This document shows, piece by piece, positions 35,670-44,514 of a stretch of DNA of 64,000 nt. A program made the translations under genes and the position numbers. The notes beneath the pieces were generated by a model, which worked only from the letters and a program-made list of their open reading frames with translations, made no database searches and was not told the DNA's origin. This DNA comes from Amaricoccus sp. Lineage in GTDB: Bacteria; Pseudomonadota; Alphaproteobacteria; Rhodobacterales; Rhodobacteraceae. Position 1 is the first letter of the stretch. Each line of letters begins with the position of its first letter. Location: assembly GCF_017993425.1 (NCBI RefSeq), contig NZ_JAGOMQ010000024.1:1-64000 (forward strand), written 5' to 3'.

Positions 35670-37628
35670 CTACTGGCAGCGGGCAATGGTGTAGTCGCCC
35701 ATCCGGGCGAGGAAGATGTCGAGCGACGTCATCTCCGGCCCGAAATTGCGGTGGTAGATGTCGTCGTAGAACTTCGGCAGCTTGTAGGGCGGGGCCGGCA
35801 TCGTCGTGCCGAGCTCGAGCTGGCGCTGGGTCTCCGCCATCAGCTCCTTCTCCGGCAGGCGCAGCACCAGCACGTCCGGCCGGCCCTCGACGAACATCAC
35901 GTCCGTGAAGTTCGTCGGCACCTTGGCGATGCCGTCGAGCTGGTCGCGCAGCTCGCGGATGTCGCGGGGCCGGCAATCCTTGTTCTGGGTCCAGTCGGCG
36001 ACGAGCTTGCCGAGCTCGATGTAGTCCGCGACCTCGAAGAGGCCGCTCGTCTGGGCGGGGGTCTGATCGTCGAGCATCTTGGTCTCCGATGGCTTGCGCT
36101 TGGAGGAGGCGGGGACGGACCGGGAGGGCTCGGCGGCGTGCAGCCGGGCCCCGTCGGGGAAGCGGTAGTGGCGTTGCAGGAAGCGCACGAGCTCGGTCAT
36201 GCGCTCGGGGACGAGGCCGTGGAACGTCGCGTCGCGGGCGAGCGACAGGTCCTCGGCGGAGGCGGGCGCGGGCAGCGCCGCGCCCAGCGTCTCGGCGAGC
36301 AGGATCGACCCGACGGCGCCGAGATGCGCGCCCTCGCAGTCCTCGACCGCCTCGAGCATCAGGAAGAGCGTCAGCGGCGGATCCTCCGCCAGCGCCGTGC
36401 GCGTGCGGCCGGGGATCGCCACGTCCTCGAGCCAGTGCGCGAGCCGCTTGCGCCAGGCGCCCTCGCGATGGGCGAAGCAGCCCTTGAGGAGCCCCGGCTC
36501 CGCCGCGTCGATGCGCTCGACGAGGGTGCGCAGGCTCGGCATGGCGCCCTCGAGGCCGCTCGCCGCGCGGGTGCAGGCGAGGAGGTCGCGCAGCACGAGG
36601 CCGTCCGAGGGGGTCGGATGCTCCAGCCGCACCCCGCCGCCGAGGGCGAAGGGCCGGGCGATGTGCGGCCCGATGGCGCGCGCGTGCTGCACCCGCCCGT
36701 CGCCGAAGTCGAAGAACCGCCCGAAATCGAGCAGCCAGTCCTCGGTCAGCGGCATGTCCGCCGGCCGGCCGGAGCTGTTGTGCCGGATGAGCCCGCGCAG
36801 CCCCTCGAACTGCCGCTGGTCGTTGAGCGCATAGGTCTCGCGGACGAGGCCGTGGCCGATGCGCGCGACGCCGGTCATGAAGGCCCGCGGCAGGCGGGCG
36901 AGGCCGGCGCCGGACAGCAGCCGCGGCTCGGCGGCGACATAGCGCCCGCGCAGCCGCGGCGAGATCCAGCCGCCGATGACGTCGTTGACGAGCACGCTCC
37001 GGTAGACGTGCCGGGTGACCCGCTGCGCGGTCTCGAAGGCCGGCTCGGGCCGGATGCCCCGCTCGGTGAGCCCGCCGGCGACGGCGTTGTGCAGGAGCGC
37101 CCACAGCGTCTGGACCTGTCCGAGGATCAGGTTCGAGTCCGAGAAGGCGTTCGGCACCAGCACCTCGCTCCGCGCCTCGATGCCGTTCGCGTCGAGATGC
37201 GGGCACGAGGCGCGCGGCAGGTCGCGGGCGGCGCCCCAGGCCGGCGAGTTCCACGCCGGGCGGGCGCGGCCGATGCGCAGCAGGTGGCGCGGCTCGCCCG
37301 GGCCCTGCGGCACCTGGTAGGCGAAGGGGTCGTGGCGCGGGCCGTCGCCGTAGATCAGCGCGAGGTCGAGCTGCGGCCGGCCGTCGACGTCCTCGCGGCC
37401 GCGAAGATCGAGGTCGTGCGCGGCGAACTGGGTCAGGTAGGTGACGCCCGAGGGGATCGCGGAGAAGAGGCCGGGGCGGCGCGTCCGGCCGATCTTGGCC
37501 GCGACCGCGAGCAGCGCGTCACGGCCTTCGCCGTGCTCGGGATCGGCGAGGGCGGCGAAGGCCTCGCCTTCCCTTGCGTCGTCCACGATGGCCCTCATGG
37601 TCTGGCTTGCCTCGGTCGCGTCGTGCAT
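35670..37628 (-). CDS. Animal-type heme peroxidase (An_peroxidase family)
   Basis: The 652-residue protein carries the family's distal His motif in TYLTQFAAHDLDL (His71) and the proximal-side segment MTGVARIGHGLVRETYAL. The family calcium and substrate segments NAFSDSNLILGQVQTLWALL and PLTEDWLLDFGRFFD are also present. Such bacterial enzymes oxidise halides, fatty acids or phenols with peroxide and are related to cyclooxygenase-like peroxidases. No signal peptide is visible. The last ~140 residues after a Ser/Lys/Pro-rich linker (about 510) are an extension. The start has a GAGGAAG ribosome site. It is convergent with the YcaO/regulator pair. Confidence 0.85.
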   Translation of the reverse strand: MHDATEASQTMRAIVDDAREGEAFAALADPEHGEGRDALLAVAAKIGRTRRPGLFSAIPSGVTYLTQFAAHDLDLRGREDVDGRPQLDLALIYGDGPRHDPFAYQVPQGPGEPRHLLRIGRARPAWNSPAWGAARDLPRASCPHLDANGIEARSEVLVPNAFSDSNLILGQVQTLWALLHNAVAGGLTERGIRPEPAFETAQRVTRHVYRSVLVNDVIGGWISPRLRGRYVAAEPRLLSGAGLARLPRAFMTGVARIGHGLVRETYALNDQRQFEGLRGLIRHNSSGRPADMPLTEDWLLDFGRFFDFGDGRVQHARAIGPHIARPFALGGGVRLEHPTPSDGLVLRDLLACTRAASGLEGAMPSLRTLVERIDAAEPGLLKGCFAHREGAWRKRLAHWLEDVAIPGRTRTALAEDPPLTLFLMLEAVEDCEGAHLGAVGSILLAETLGAALPAPASAEDLSLARDATFHGLVPERMTELVRFLQRHYRFPDGARLHAAEPSRSVPASSKRKPSETKMLDDQTPAQTSGLFEVADYIELGKLVADWTQNKDCRPRDIRELRDQLDGIAKVPTNFTDVMFVEGRPDVLVLRLPEKELMAETQRQLELGTTMPAPPYKLPKFYDDIYHRNFGPEMTSLDIFLARMGDYTIARCQ

Positions 37629-37659
37629 GGCTTCCTCGCGTCTGCTGCGGTTCCCGCGT

Positions 37660-37726
37660 TTCGTTAACGAAGGTAAACCACCCCCCGCGTTACGCGAGCG
37701 TGACACATTCGTCTGGCGTGCAGACG
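37660..37726 (-). promoter_or_regulatory. Dyads upstream of the heme peroxidase gene
   Basis: The 170-base upstream region holds a perfect 12-base palindrome TTCGTTAACGAA at 37660-37671, 31 bases before the start codon, and an inverted repeat CGTCTG-N5-CAGACG at 37710-37726. Either may be an operator for a regulator such as the neighbouring SARP-type protein. The assignment is an inference from symmetry alone. Confidence 0.4.
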
Positions 37727-37798
37727 CGAAGAATCGGCGCGCGCCGGCGCGCCGCAGCCAGGGCGATGTCTCGCGAGGACGGGGGCGCCGGGAGGCGG

Positions 37799-38716
37799 CT
37801 ACTCGCCGGCGGGCGTGACGCCGCGGCCGAAGTCGGGGGCGGTGGTGTCCTGGCCCGCCTCGATGATGCCGCGGCGGATGGCGCGGGTGCGGGCGAAGTA
37901 GTCGCGCAGATGCGGTCCGTCGCCGAGCCGGATCGCCCGCTGCAGCGCGAAGAGCTCCTCGGTGAAGCGGCCGAGGATCTCGAGCGTCGCCTCCTTGTTC
38001 GACAGGAACACGTCGCGCCACATCGTCGGGTCCGAGGCGGCGATGCGGGTGAAGTCGCGAAAGCCCGCCGCCGAGTAGTTGATCACCTCCGACGCGGTCA
38101 CCCGGCTGAGGTCGTCGGCCACGCCCACCACGGTGAAGGCGATCAGGTGCGGAACATGGCTCGTCACCGCGAGGACGAGGTCGTGGTGGTCGGCCTCCAT
38201 CACGTCGACGCGGGCGCCGAGCGCGCGCCAGAACTCGCTCAGCTGCTCGACGGCGGCCGGGTCGGCCTCGGGCGGCGGCGTCAGCAGGCACCAGCGGTTG
38301 TCGAAGAGCGAGGCGAAGCCCGCCGCCGGGCCGGAATGCTCGGTGCCGGCGATCGGGTGCGCCGGGATGAAGTGCACGTCGGCCGGCAGGTGCGGGCCGA
38401 CGCTCTCGATCACCGAGCGCTTGACCGAGCCGACGTCCGAGACCGTCGCGCCGCGCTTGAGGTTGATCGCCATCTCCTGCGCCACCTCGCCCATGGCGCC
38501 GACGGGCGTGCAGAGGATGACGAGGTCGGCGTCCTTCACCGCCTCGCCGACCGTCGCGAACACCTCGGCGATCCCGAGCTCCTGCGCCTCGCGCCGCGTC
38601 GGGGCCGAGCGGGCGTAGCCGGTGATGCGCGCCTCCATCCCGGCGCGGCGCATGGCGTGGCTGATCGAGGAGGCGATCAGCCCGAGGCCGATCAGCGCGA
38701 CGTGACGATAGGCCAT
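37799..38716 (-). CDS. tyrA: Prephenate/arogenate dehydrogenase
   Basis: The 305-residue enzyme makes 4-hydroxyphenylpyruvate or tyrosine. The Rossmann motif HVALIGLGLIASSISHAM is at the N-terminus, followed by LCTPVGAMGEVAQE, the HPIAGTEHSGP motif with the catalytic His, and HLIAFTVVG. The start overlaps the stop of hisC by one base within ATGA, so the pair is translated together. This hisC-tyrA pairing is common in alphaproteobacteria, where the HisC-type aminotransferase also serves aromatic amino acid synthesis. Confidence 0.94.
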   Translation of the reverse strand: MAYRHVALIGLGLIASSISHAMRRAGMEARITGYARSAPTRREAQELGIAEVFATVGEAVKDADLVILCTPVGAMGEVAQEMAINLKRGATVSDVGSVKRSVIESVGPHLPADVHFIPAHPIAGTEHSGPAAGFASLFDNRWCLLTPPPEADPAAVEQLSEFWRALGARVDVMEADHHDLVLAVTSHVPHLIAFTVVGVADDLSRVTASEVINYSAAGFRDFTRIAASDPTMWRDVFLSNKEATLEILGRFTEELFALQRAIRLGDGPHLRDYFARTRAIRRGIIEAGQDTTAPDFGRGVTPAGE

Positions 38717-39813
38717 CAGACGGTGGCTCCGAGATGCGCATCGACGGCGGCGACGACACGGGCGCAGGCCTCCGCGTCTCCGACGGTGATGCGGAGGGCT
38801 TCGGGCAGGTTGAAGCTCGCCGCGCGGCGCACGATCAGCCCCGCGGCGCGCAGCGTGCGGTCGCAGGCGGCGGCGTCGGCGGCGTCGCGAAAGCGGGCGA
38901 GCACGAAGTTGGCCGCCGAGGGATCGGACGGCACGCCCCGCATCGCCAGCGCGTCGGCGAGCCAGGCGCGGTTGCGGGTGTTCTCGGCGCGGCACCAGGC
39001 GACATATGCCTGGTCCTCGACCGCCGCCTCGGCCGTGCGCAGCGCCGGGGTCGAGAGGTTGAACGGCCCGCGCATCCGGTTCAGCACGTCGATCACGTGC
39101 TCCGGCGCGAAGGCCCAGCCGATGCGCAGGCCCCCGAGCCCGTAGATCTTCGAGAAGGTCCGCGTCATCACCACGTTGTCGCGCGCGGCGACGAGCCGGG
39201 CATGGCCGTCGAAGCCGGGAACGTATTCCGCATAGGCCCCGTCGAGCACCAGCAGCGCCTGCGGCGGCAGCCCCCCGGCCAGCCGCGCCACCTCCGCCTC
39301 GGGCGTCAGCGCCCCGGTCGGGTTGTTCGGGCTCGCGAGGAACACCAGCCGGGTGCGCGGCCCGCAGGCGGCGAGGATGGCGTCGACGTCCGTCCGCCGC
39401 TCGCGCTCCGCCACCTCGACCGGCGTCGCCCCCGCGGCGCGCGCGCTGATGCGGTACATGCCGAAGGCGTGGTCGGTGAACACGACCTCGTCGCCCGCGC
39501 TGCAATAGGCCTGCGCGAGAAGCGCGATGATCTCGTCCGACCCGGCCCCGCAGACAAGGCGCTCCGGGTCGAGCCCATGCGCCCGCCCGATCGCCCCCCG
39601 GAGCCGGGCATGGCTCGATTCCGGGTAGACGTGCAGCTTGTCGGCGCTGTCGCGGAACGCGGCGAGCGCCGCCTGTCCCGGCCCGAACGGATTCTCGTTC
39701 GAGCTGAGCTTCAGCGGCGCGGCCGCGCCGGGCAGGGTCGCCTCGCCGGCCTGGTAGGCCGCGATGTCGAGGACGCCCTCGCGGGGGCGGATCATGTCGT
39801 GGGGCGCGCGCAT
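38716..39813 (-). CDS. hisC: Histidinol-phosphate / aromatic aminotransferase
   Basis: The 365-residue PLP-dependent aminotransferase has the conserved [12 protein letters not shown] near the N-terminus, the [19 protein letters not shown] motif, and the PLP-binding Lys in [20 protein letters not shown]. It converts imidazole-acetol phosphate to histidinol phosphate and can act on aromatic substrates, which fits its coupling to tyrA. The start at 39813 is chosen because the longer frame to 39936 crosses into the promoter of the divergent peptidase gene. Confidence 0.94.
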   Translation of the reverse strand: MRAPHDMIRPREGVLDIAAYQAGEATLPGAAAPLKLSSNENPFGPGQAALAAFRDSADKLHVYPESSHARLRGAIGRAHGLDPERLVCGAGSDEIIALLAQAYCSAGDEVVFTDHAFGMYRISARAAGATPVEVAERERRTDVDAILAACGPRTRLVFLASPNNPTGALTPEAEVARLAGGLPPQALLVLDGAYAEYVPGFDGHARLVAARDNVVMTRTFSKIYGLGGLRIGWAFAPEHVIDVLNRMRGPFNLSTPALRTAEAAVEDQAYVAWCRAENTRNRAWLADALAMRGVPSDPSAANFVLARFRDAADAAACDRTLRAAGLIVRRAASFNLPEALRITVGDAEACARVVAAVDAHLGATV

Positions 39814-39928
39814 CGGCGGTCTTCTAGCGGCGCCGGCGGCGCGGTTCCAGACCCATCGCGGCCGGGCGACCGCGCCGCGGCGATTCGTGCTAGGATGCGC
39901 GCGCATTTTGATCACGGAGCCTTCGATT

Positions 39929-40705
39929 ATGGACATCGCCCGCAGCTATCTCGGCAGAACCTTCACGATCGATGACGACGACGCCCGCCTGCGCCAGAAC
40001 GGCGACCTCATGGCGTTCATCCCCGTCGCCGGCGGATTCCAGAAGATCCCCCGCGGCGCCAAGGTGCGCATCGCCGAGGTGCGCCGCGTCGAGACCGGCT
40101 CCAAGGCCGGCATCGTCTTCGGCCTCGCCCTCGGCGAGGACGGCGCGCGAATCGGCTGGACCTCGACCCGCAACCTCGCCGGCCGCTTCGTCAACGTGAC
40201 CATCGGCCCGCTGCCCCCGAACCCCAACGCCAACCAGTTCGGCCCGAACGCCGCCTGGTCCGGAGGCAGCTTCGTCGGCCAGGTCGACCTCGCCGAGATC
40301 GTCGACGCCACCCACGAGATCGAGCGCGTGGCGATGAACACCCTTGCGCCCTACTTCGCCCTCTGCGACGCCGCCGACGACGACGGGATAGTGGTCCGCA
40401 TCAACAGCGGCTTCCGCTCCTATGGCGAGCAGAAGGCGCTGCACGACGGCTTCGTGCGCAAGCTCCCCGGCTTCAACCTCGCCGCCAAGCCCGGCTTCTC
40501 CAAGCACCAGAACGGCCTCGCCTTCGACATCGACGTGCCCGGCGGCGACGGCAACCCGACCTACGAATGGCTGAAGCGCCGCGCCACCGGCTTCGGGTTC
40601 GTCCGTACCGTCAGCGGCGAGCCCTGGCACTGGGAGCACGACCCCGCACGCGCCGAGGCCGCGCGCCGGGCGGGGACGTTCAAGACGCCGAACGTCCAGC
40701 GCTGA
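39929..40705 (+). CDS. M15-family D,D-peptidase (VanY-like)
   Basis: The 258-residue protein has a C-terminal zinc peptidase domain with the VanY/D-Ala-D-Ala carboxypeptidase motifs: [38 protein letters not shown] (the HxxxxxxD zinc pair) and [10 protein letters not shown]. The N-terminal ~95 residues are a beta-rich domain that may bind cell-wall material. No signal peptide is predicted by eye, which is odd for a wall enzyme; export might use another route. It is divergent from hisC. Confidence 0.88.
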   Translation: MDIARSYLGRTFTIDDDDARLRQNGDLMAFIPVAGGFQKIPRGAKVRIAEVRRVETGSKAGIVFGLALGEDGARIGWTSTRNLAGRFVNVTIGPLPPNPNANQFGPNAAWSGGSFVGQVDLAEIVDATHEIERVAMNTLAPYFALCDAADDDGIVVRINSGFRSYGEQKALHDGFVRKLPGFNLAAKPGFSKHQNGLAFDIDVPGGDGNPTYEWLKRRATGFGFVRTVSGEPWHWEHDPARAEAARRAGTFKTPNVQR

Positions 40706-40717
40706 CAACGCCGGCGC

Positions 40718-40780
40718 GGGTCAACGATTCGTTGACCCCTACGTGATCACGTGGTTGCAGGTAGGCGGATCTCCGCCTAC
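40718..40780. repeat. Three consecutive perfect inverted repeats upstream of a VPLPA gene
   Basis: Within 63 bases lie three perfect dyads: 10-base arms GGGTCAACGA and its complement around one base (40718-40738), the palindrome ACGTGATCACGT (40741-40752), and GTAGGCGGA-TC-TCCGCCTAC (40761-40780). They start 13 bases after the peptidase stop and end 31 bases before the VPLPA gene start. The first could be a terminator stem without a U-run; the others may be operator sites. Confidence 0.7.
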
Positions 40781-40811
40781 ATGCCCGCCCGTCGTCACCC
40801 GGAGCCCTGCC

Positions 40812-41417
40812 ATGATCCCCCGCCTGACCGCCATCGCGGCCGCCCTTCTCGCCTCGCTCGTCGCCGCCGGCGCCTCCGCCGCGACGCTGCGCGAGGCCGA
40901 CATGTCGGGCGGCGCCTTCAGCGGCTCGTGGAAGTCGCCGACTGCGGTCGGCCGCGACGTCGACGTCATCGAGGGCGTCGGCGAGGGCAACCGCTACGAC
41001 ATCTTCGCGCTGTCGCTGCCGACCGGCGCGCAGAAGCTCACGTTCGACTTCACCGCGCCGGCGAAGTACGATTGGTCCTACTCGGCCGGCGGCCAGATCC
41101 TGACCTCGGAGAAACCCTTCCAGTGGGACTGGGACGGCAAGTATGCGAGCGGCGTGCAGGTCGACTACTACAAGCCGGCCCAGTCGGTGACGCTCGACCT
41201 TGCCGACAGCTTCGGCGGCACGCTCTACCTCGCGCTCGCCTTCACCCACGGCAAGGACCTCGCCTACCACGTCTCGCTGCCCGGCAACGCCGCGCCGGTC
41301 CCCTCGACCCCGGCCCCCGCGCCGGTGCCGCTGCCCGCGGGCTTCCTGCTGATCGGCTCGGCCGCCGCGGCGCTCGCCGGCGTCCGCTTCGCCCGCCGGG
41401 GCGCCAAGGCGGCGTGA
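40812..41417 (+). CDS. Secreted VPLPA-CTERM (exosortase-type) protein
   Basis: The 201-residue protein has a signal peptide ending near AAGASA (residues 1-23), a beta-rich middle domain (TFDFTAPAKYDWSYSAGG, QWDWDGKYASGVQVDYY) and a C-terminal sorting signal, PVPLPAGFLLIGSAAAALAG then RFARRG. It is the third protein of this type in the window and the one closest to the standard VPLPA form. It is not clearly homologous to the two at 24-25.7 kb outside the signal. It is likely exported and processed by an exosortase system encoded elsewhere. Confidence 0.83.
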   Translation: MIPRLTAIAAALLASLVAAGASAATLREADMSGGAFSGSWKSPTAVGRDVDVIEGVGEGNRYDIFALSLPTGAQKLTFDFTAPAKYDWSYSAGGQILTSEKPFQWDWDGKYASGVQVDYYKPAQSVTLDLADSFGGTLYLALAFTHGKDLAYHVSLPGNAAPVPSTPAPAPVPLPAGFLLIGSAAAALAGVRFARRGAKAA

Positions 41418-41496
41418 CCTCCGCCGCCGGGGGTCCCCGCCCGGTCGCCGGCCGCCGCCCCGACCGCCCCGACCGCCGCGCCGCCGCGGAGGCCGC

Positions 41497-42615
41497 ATGA
41501 CCGCCGGGCGCGACGACCACGCCCCCGCCGCCCGCGGCGATCGCCTGACCTGGGAGATCGTCGAGGCCCTGCCCCCCGAGGGCGGCCCCGCCGCCGACAT
41601 CGTCTACCGCCGCCGCGAGCTGCGCCCCCGCGCGCAGCGCCGCGTCGTCCCGCGCGACGCCGCCGACGCCTTCGTCGCCGCGAGCCTCGCCGCGCTCGCC
41701 CGCACCGCGCCGCCGCGCGCCTGGGAGGCCTGGTGCCGCCGCCTCGCCGCCAGCCCGATCCGCCGCCCCCGCGAGGACGTAGCCCACCTCCGCGCCGGCC
41801 TCGCCGCCGCCGGCCTCGCCGCGCCGGCCGACCCCCGCGCCGTCGTCGACCGCCTGCGCGCCGGCTACTTCCGTCAGCAGATGCTGACCGCCGCCGAGCT
41901 CGCCGGCCGGCTCGACCCGGCGATCGACTTCCCCGCCGACGACCTCGCCCGGCTCCGCGCCGCGATCGACCGGGGCAGGGGGGCGATCCTCTGGGTCGAC
42001 GACACCTTCTCCGGCCCGCTCCTCTCCAAGCGCGCGCTGGCCGCCGCCGGCCTGCCGCCCGCCCATGTCAGCTCGCACCTCCACGGCGTCTCGCTCTCCC
42101 GCTTCGGCGTCGCCGTGCTCAACCCCGGCGTCATCCGCGCCGAGAACCGCCACCTCGCCGAGCGCCTGGTCTTCGAGGGCGGCGAGACGGCGGACGTCAT
42201 GCGCCGCGTCCTGCGAACCCTGCGCGCCGGCGGCGTCGTCACCATGACCAACGGCCTCTTCTCCGGCGGCGGCTTCATCGAGACGCCGTTCGGCCCCGAC
42301 GGCTGGGTCAGCCTCTCCACCGGCGCCCCCGGCCTCGCGCTCCGCCACGGCGCCGCGCTCTTCCCCCTCGCCGCGATCGAGGTCGAGCCGTTCCGCCGGT
42401 ACCGGATCGCCCTCGGCCCCGAGGCCGCTCCCGCGGAACGCGGCACGGGCAACGCCGCCGTGGCCGCCCTCGCCCGCGGCGTCGCCGCCGGCCTGCGCGA
42501 GCGGGTCCGCGCCTTTCCCGAGCAATATCCCGGCATCCTCGGCGGGCGATTCTCCGCCACCCGCTTCCCGAAAGAGCGCGGATTAACGATAAAGCCTGTC
42601 GACATTGTAGAGTAG
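41497..42615 (+). CDS. LPLAT/LpxL-like acyltransferase family protein, active site altered
   Basis: The 372-residue protein shows the pattern of the lauroyl/lyso-lipid acyltransferase family: an N-terminal region with FRQQMLTAAEL, RGAILWVDDTFSGPLLSKRA where the catalytic H-x4-D/E motif is expected, then LRAGGVVTMTNGLFSGGGFI and FGPDGWVSLSTGAPGLALRH. At the catalytic position Asp-Asp replaces the usual His, so activity is uncertain. It might be a glycolipid or lipid A modifying enzyme, or a degenerate relative. It begins 79 bases after the VPLPA gene. Confidence 0.6.
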   Translation: MTAGRDDHAPAARGDRLTWEIVEALPPEGGPAADIVYRRRELRPRAQRRVVPRDAADAFVAASLAALARTAPPRAWEAWCRRLAASPIRRPREDVAHLRAGLAAAGLAAPADPRAVVDRLRAGYFRQQMLTAAELAGRLDPAIDFPADDLARLRAAIDRGRGAILWVDDTFSGPLLSKRALAAAGLPPAHVSSHLHGVSLSRFGVAVLNPGVIRAENRHLAERLVFEGGETADVMRRVLRTLRAGGVVTMTNGLFSGGGFIETPFGPDGWVSLSTGAPGLALRHGAALFPLAAIEVEPFRRYRIALGPEAAPAERGTGNAAVAALARGVAAGLRERVRAFPEQYPGILGGRFSATRFPKERGLTIKPVDIVE

Positions 42616-42695
42616 CGCGCTACCATCGCTTCCGGTCCCCACGGGAGCGCGAAGGATGCCATGCCCACGACAGCCCGCCCCCGCCGCGCGCCGCC

Positions 42696-43133
42696 ATGCT
42701 GACGCGGCACGGCAAGCTCGGCCTGCGGGCGCTGCTCAGCCTCGCCACGCTCGACGCCGGCCGCTGGGCGACGGCGGCGGAGCTGGCGGCGGACCTCGCC
42801 GCCCCCCGCGGCGCCCTCGATGCGGTGCTGCGCGACCTCCGCAGCGGCGGCTTCGTCGCGACCCGAACGGCGCGGGGCGGCGGCTACCGCCTGCTGCGCC
42901 CCGCCGGGGAGGTCATGGTCGGCCACGCGCTCCGCGTGGTGAACGGCCCGCTCGCCCCGATCGCCTGCGCCAGCCGCAGCGCCCATGCCCCCTGCAACGA
43001 CTGCCCGGACGAGGCGACCTGCGCCATCCGAGCGCTGATGCTCGACGTCCGCAACGCCATCGCCGGGGTGCTCGACGCCACAAGCCTCGCCGACCTCGCG
43101 CCCGCGCCGGAACCGGCGGAGGCGCGGGGATGA
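42696..43133 (+). CDS. Rrf2-family transcriptional regulator
   Basis: The 145-residue protein has an N-terminal winged helix (GKLGLRALLSLATLDAGRWA and LRSGGFVATRTARGGGYRLL) and three clustered cysteines in the C-terminal half (ACASRSAHAPCNDCPDEATC), the pattern of Rrf2 proteins that bind an Fe-S cluster and sense iron, NO or redox state. It is followed after 16 bases by an FAD/NAD(P)-binding protein gene and probably controls it. The start at 42696 directly precedes the winged helix. Confidence 0.9.
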   Translation: MLTRHGKLGLRALLSLATLDAGRWATAAELAADLAAPRGALDAVLRDLRSGGFVATRTARGGGYRLLRPAGEVMVGHALRVVNGPLAPIACASRSAHAPCNDCPDEATCAIRALMLDVRNAIAGVLDATSLADLAPAPEPAEARG

Positions 43134-43149
43134 CAGCGGAGGCCCGGCC

Positions 43150-44514
43150 ATGACCTGCCGCCACGTCATCGTCGTCGGCGGCGGCGCGGCCGGCGCCCTC
43201 GCCGCCCTGCACCTGCTGCGCGTCCGCGCCGACGGCTTCTGGGTCACCATGGTCGATCCCGCCGGGCGGCTCGGCCGCGGCGTCGCCTACGGCACGGACT
43301 CGCCCTCGCACCTCCTCAACGCCCGCGCCCGCTCGATGAGCGCCTTCGAGGACCAGCCCGGCCACTTCACCGACTGGCTCGCCGCCGCCGGCCTCGGCCA
43401 CGACCCCGACCGCTACGCCGAGCGCCGGCTCTACGGGCGCTACCTCGAGGAGGCGCTCCGGCCCTACGCCGCCGGCGGCGGCGACGGGCGGCTCGCCCAT
43501 ATCCGCGGCGTCGCCCGCGAGATCGTCGAGACCGGCCACGGCGTGCGGGTCGAGCTCGCCGACGGCGCGGCGATCCTCGGGCAGGCCGCGATCCTCGCCG
43601 TCGGCCACGGCCTGCGCCCCGAGCTGCCACGGCCCGCGACGGCGCCGGCGGAGGGCGACGTCCTCATCCTCGGGACCGGCCTCGGCATGGTCGACGCCGC
43701 GCTCGACCTCCTCGACGCCGGCCATCCCGGCCCGATCGTGGCGCTGTCGCGCCGCGGCCTCGCGCCGCAGCCGCACGGGCCGCGCGTGGCGATGCGGCTC
43801 GAGCCGGCCGACATCCCGCTCGGCACCCATCTCACCTGGCTGATGCGCTGGCTCCGCGCCGAGACCCGGGCGCTGGCGCTGACCGGGGCCGCCTGGGGCG
43901 ACGTCGTCGACGCGCTGCGCCCGCACGTGCCGGCGATCTGGGCGAGCCTGCCCCTCGACGCCCGCCGCCGCTTCCTCCGCCACGCCCGTCCGTGGTGGGA
44001 CGCCCATCGCCACCGCATGGCGCCCGAGGTGGCGCGCCGCATCGCCGCGGCCCGCGCCGAGGGCCGCCTGCGCGTCCTCGCCGGCCGCGTCGTCGAACGC
44101 CGCGACGGGCCGGACGGCGCCGCGGTCACCTGGCGCGCCCGCGGCTCGGGCGAGCTGCACAGCCGCCGCTTCGCCGCGGTGATCGACTGCACCGGCCCGC
44201 GCTCCGGCCCGGTCGCGGCCGATCCCCTCGTCGCCTCCCTCGTCGCCGCCGGCGCGGCGCGGCCCGACCCGCTCGGCCTCGGCCTCGAGGTCACCCCCGA
44301 CCTCGCGCCGCTCCGCCCGTCCCGCGCCAGCCCCTCGGGCCGCCTCCTCGCCGTCGGTCCGCTCACCGCACCGCTGGCCTGGGAGACCTACGCCATCCCA
44401 GAGATCCGCGCCCAATGCGCCCGCGCCGCCCGTCTCCTCGCCGAGGCCATCGACCCCGGCATCGCGCTCCCCGCCGGCCGCGTGGAGGTCCGCCGCTGGT
44501 CAGCCCTCGACTAG
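43150..44514 (+). CDS. FAD/NAD(P)-binding protein (NAD_binding_9 family)
   Basis: The 454-residue flavoprotein begins MTCRHVIVVGGGAAGALAAL with the Rossmann GxGxxG motif, then RGVAYGTDSPSHLLNARARS and DVLILGTGLGMVDAALDLLD, a second dinucleotide site. This family (YdhS/HcaD-like) has few tested members. It is probably an NAD(P)H-linked oxidoreductase. The Rrf2-type regulator directly upstream suggests control by Fe-S or redox state. A hairpin follows the gene at 44528. Confidence 0.87.
   Translation: MTCRHVIVVGGGAAGALAALHLLRVRADGFWVTMVDPAGRLGRGVAYGTDSPSHLLNARARSMSAFEDQPGHFTDWLAAAGLGHDPDRYAERRLYGRYLEEALRPYAAGGGDGRLAHIRGVAREIVETGHGVRVELADGAAILGQAAILAVGHGLRPELPRPATAPAEGDVLILGTGLGMVDAALDLLDAGHPGPIVALSRRGLAPQPHGPRVAMRLEPADIPLGTHLTWLMRWLRAETRALALTGAAWGDVVDALRPHVPAIWASLPLDARRRFLRHARPWWDAHRHRMAPEVARRIAAARAEGRLRVLAGRVVERRDGPDGAAVTWRARGSGELHSRRFAAVIDCTGPRSGPVAADPLVASLVAAGAARPDPLGLGLEVTPDLAPLRPSRASPSGRLLAVGPLTAPLAWETYAIPEIRAQCARAARLLAEAIDPGIALPAGRVEVRRWSALD

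Noticed and set aside
32587-37667. Very long open frames (over 1400 codons) on both strands across the YcaO, regulator and peroxidase genes
   Set aside because: They arise from the scarcity of stop codons in GC-rich DNA; their products are repetitive Arg/Ala/Pro or Gly/Ala/Glu sequence and cross several well-supported genes and a terminator.
40743-40811. A longer start for the VPLPA gene at 40743
   Set aside because: It would put about 23 residues in front of a clear signal peptide and would run through two inverted repeats; the ATG at 40812 is better.
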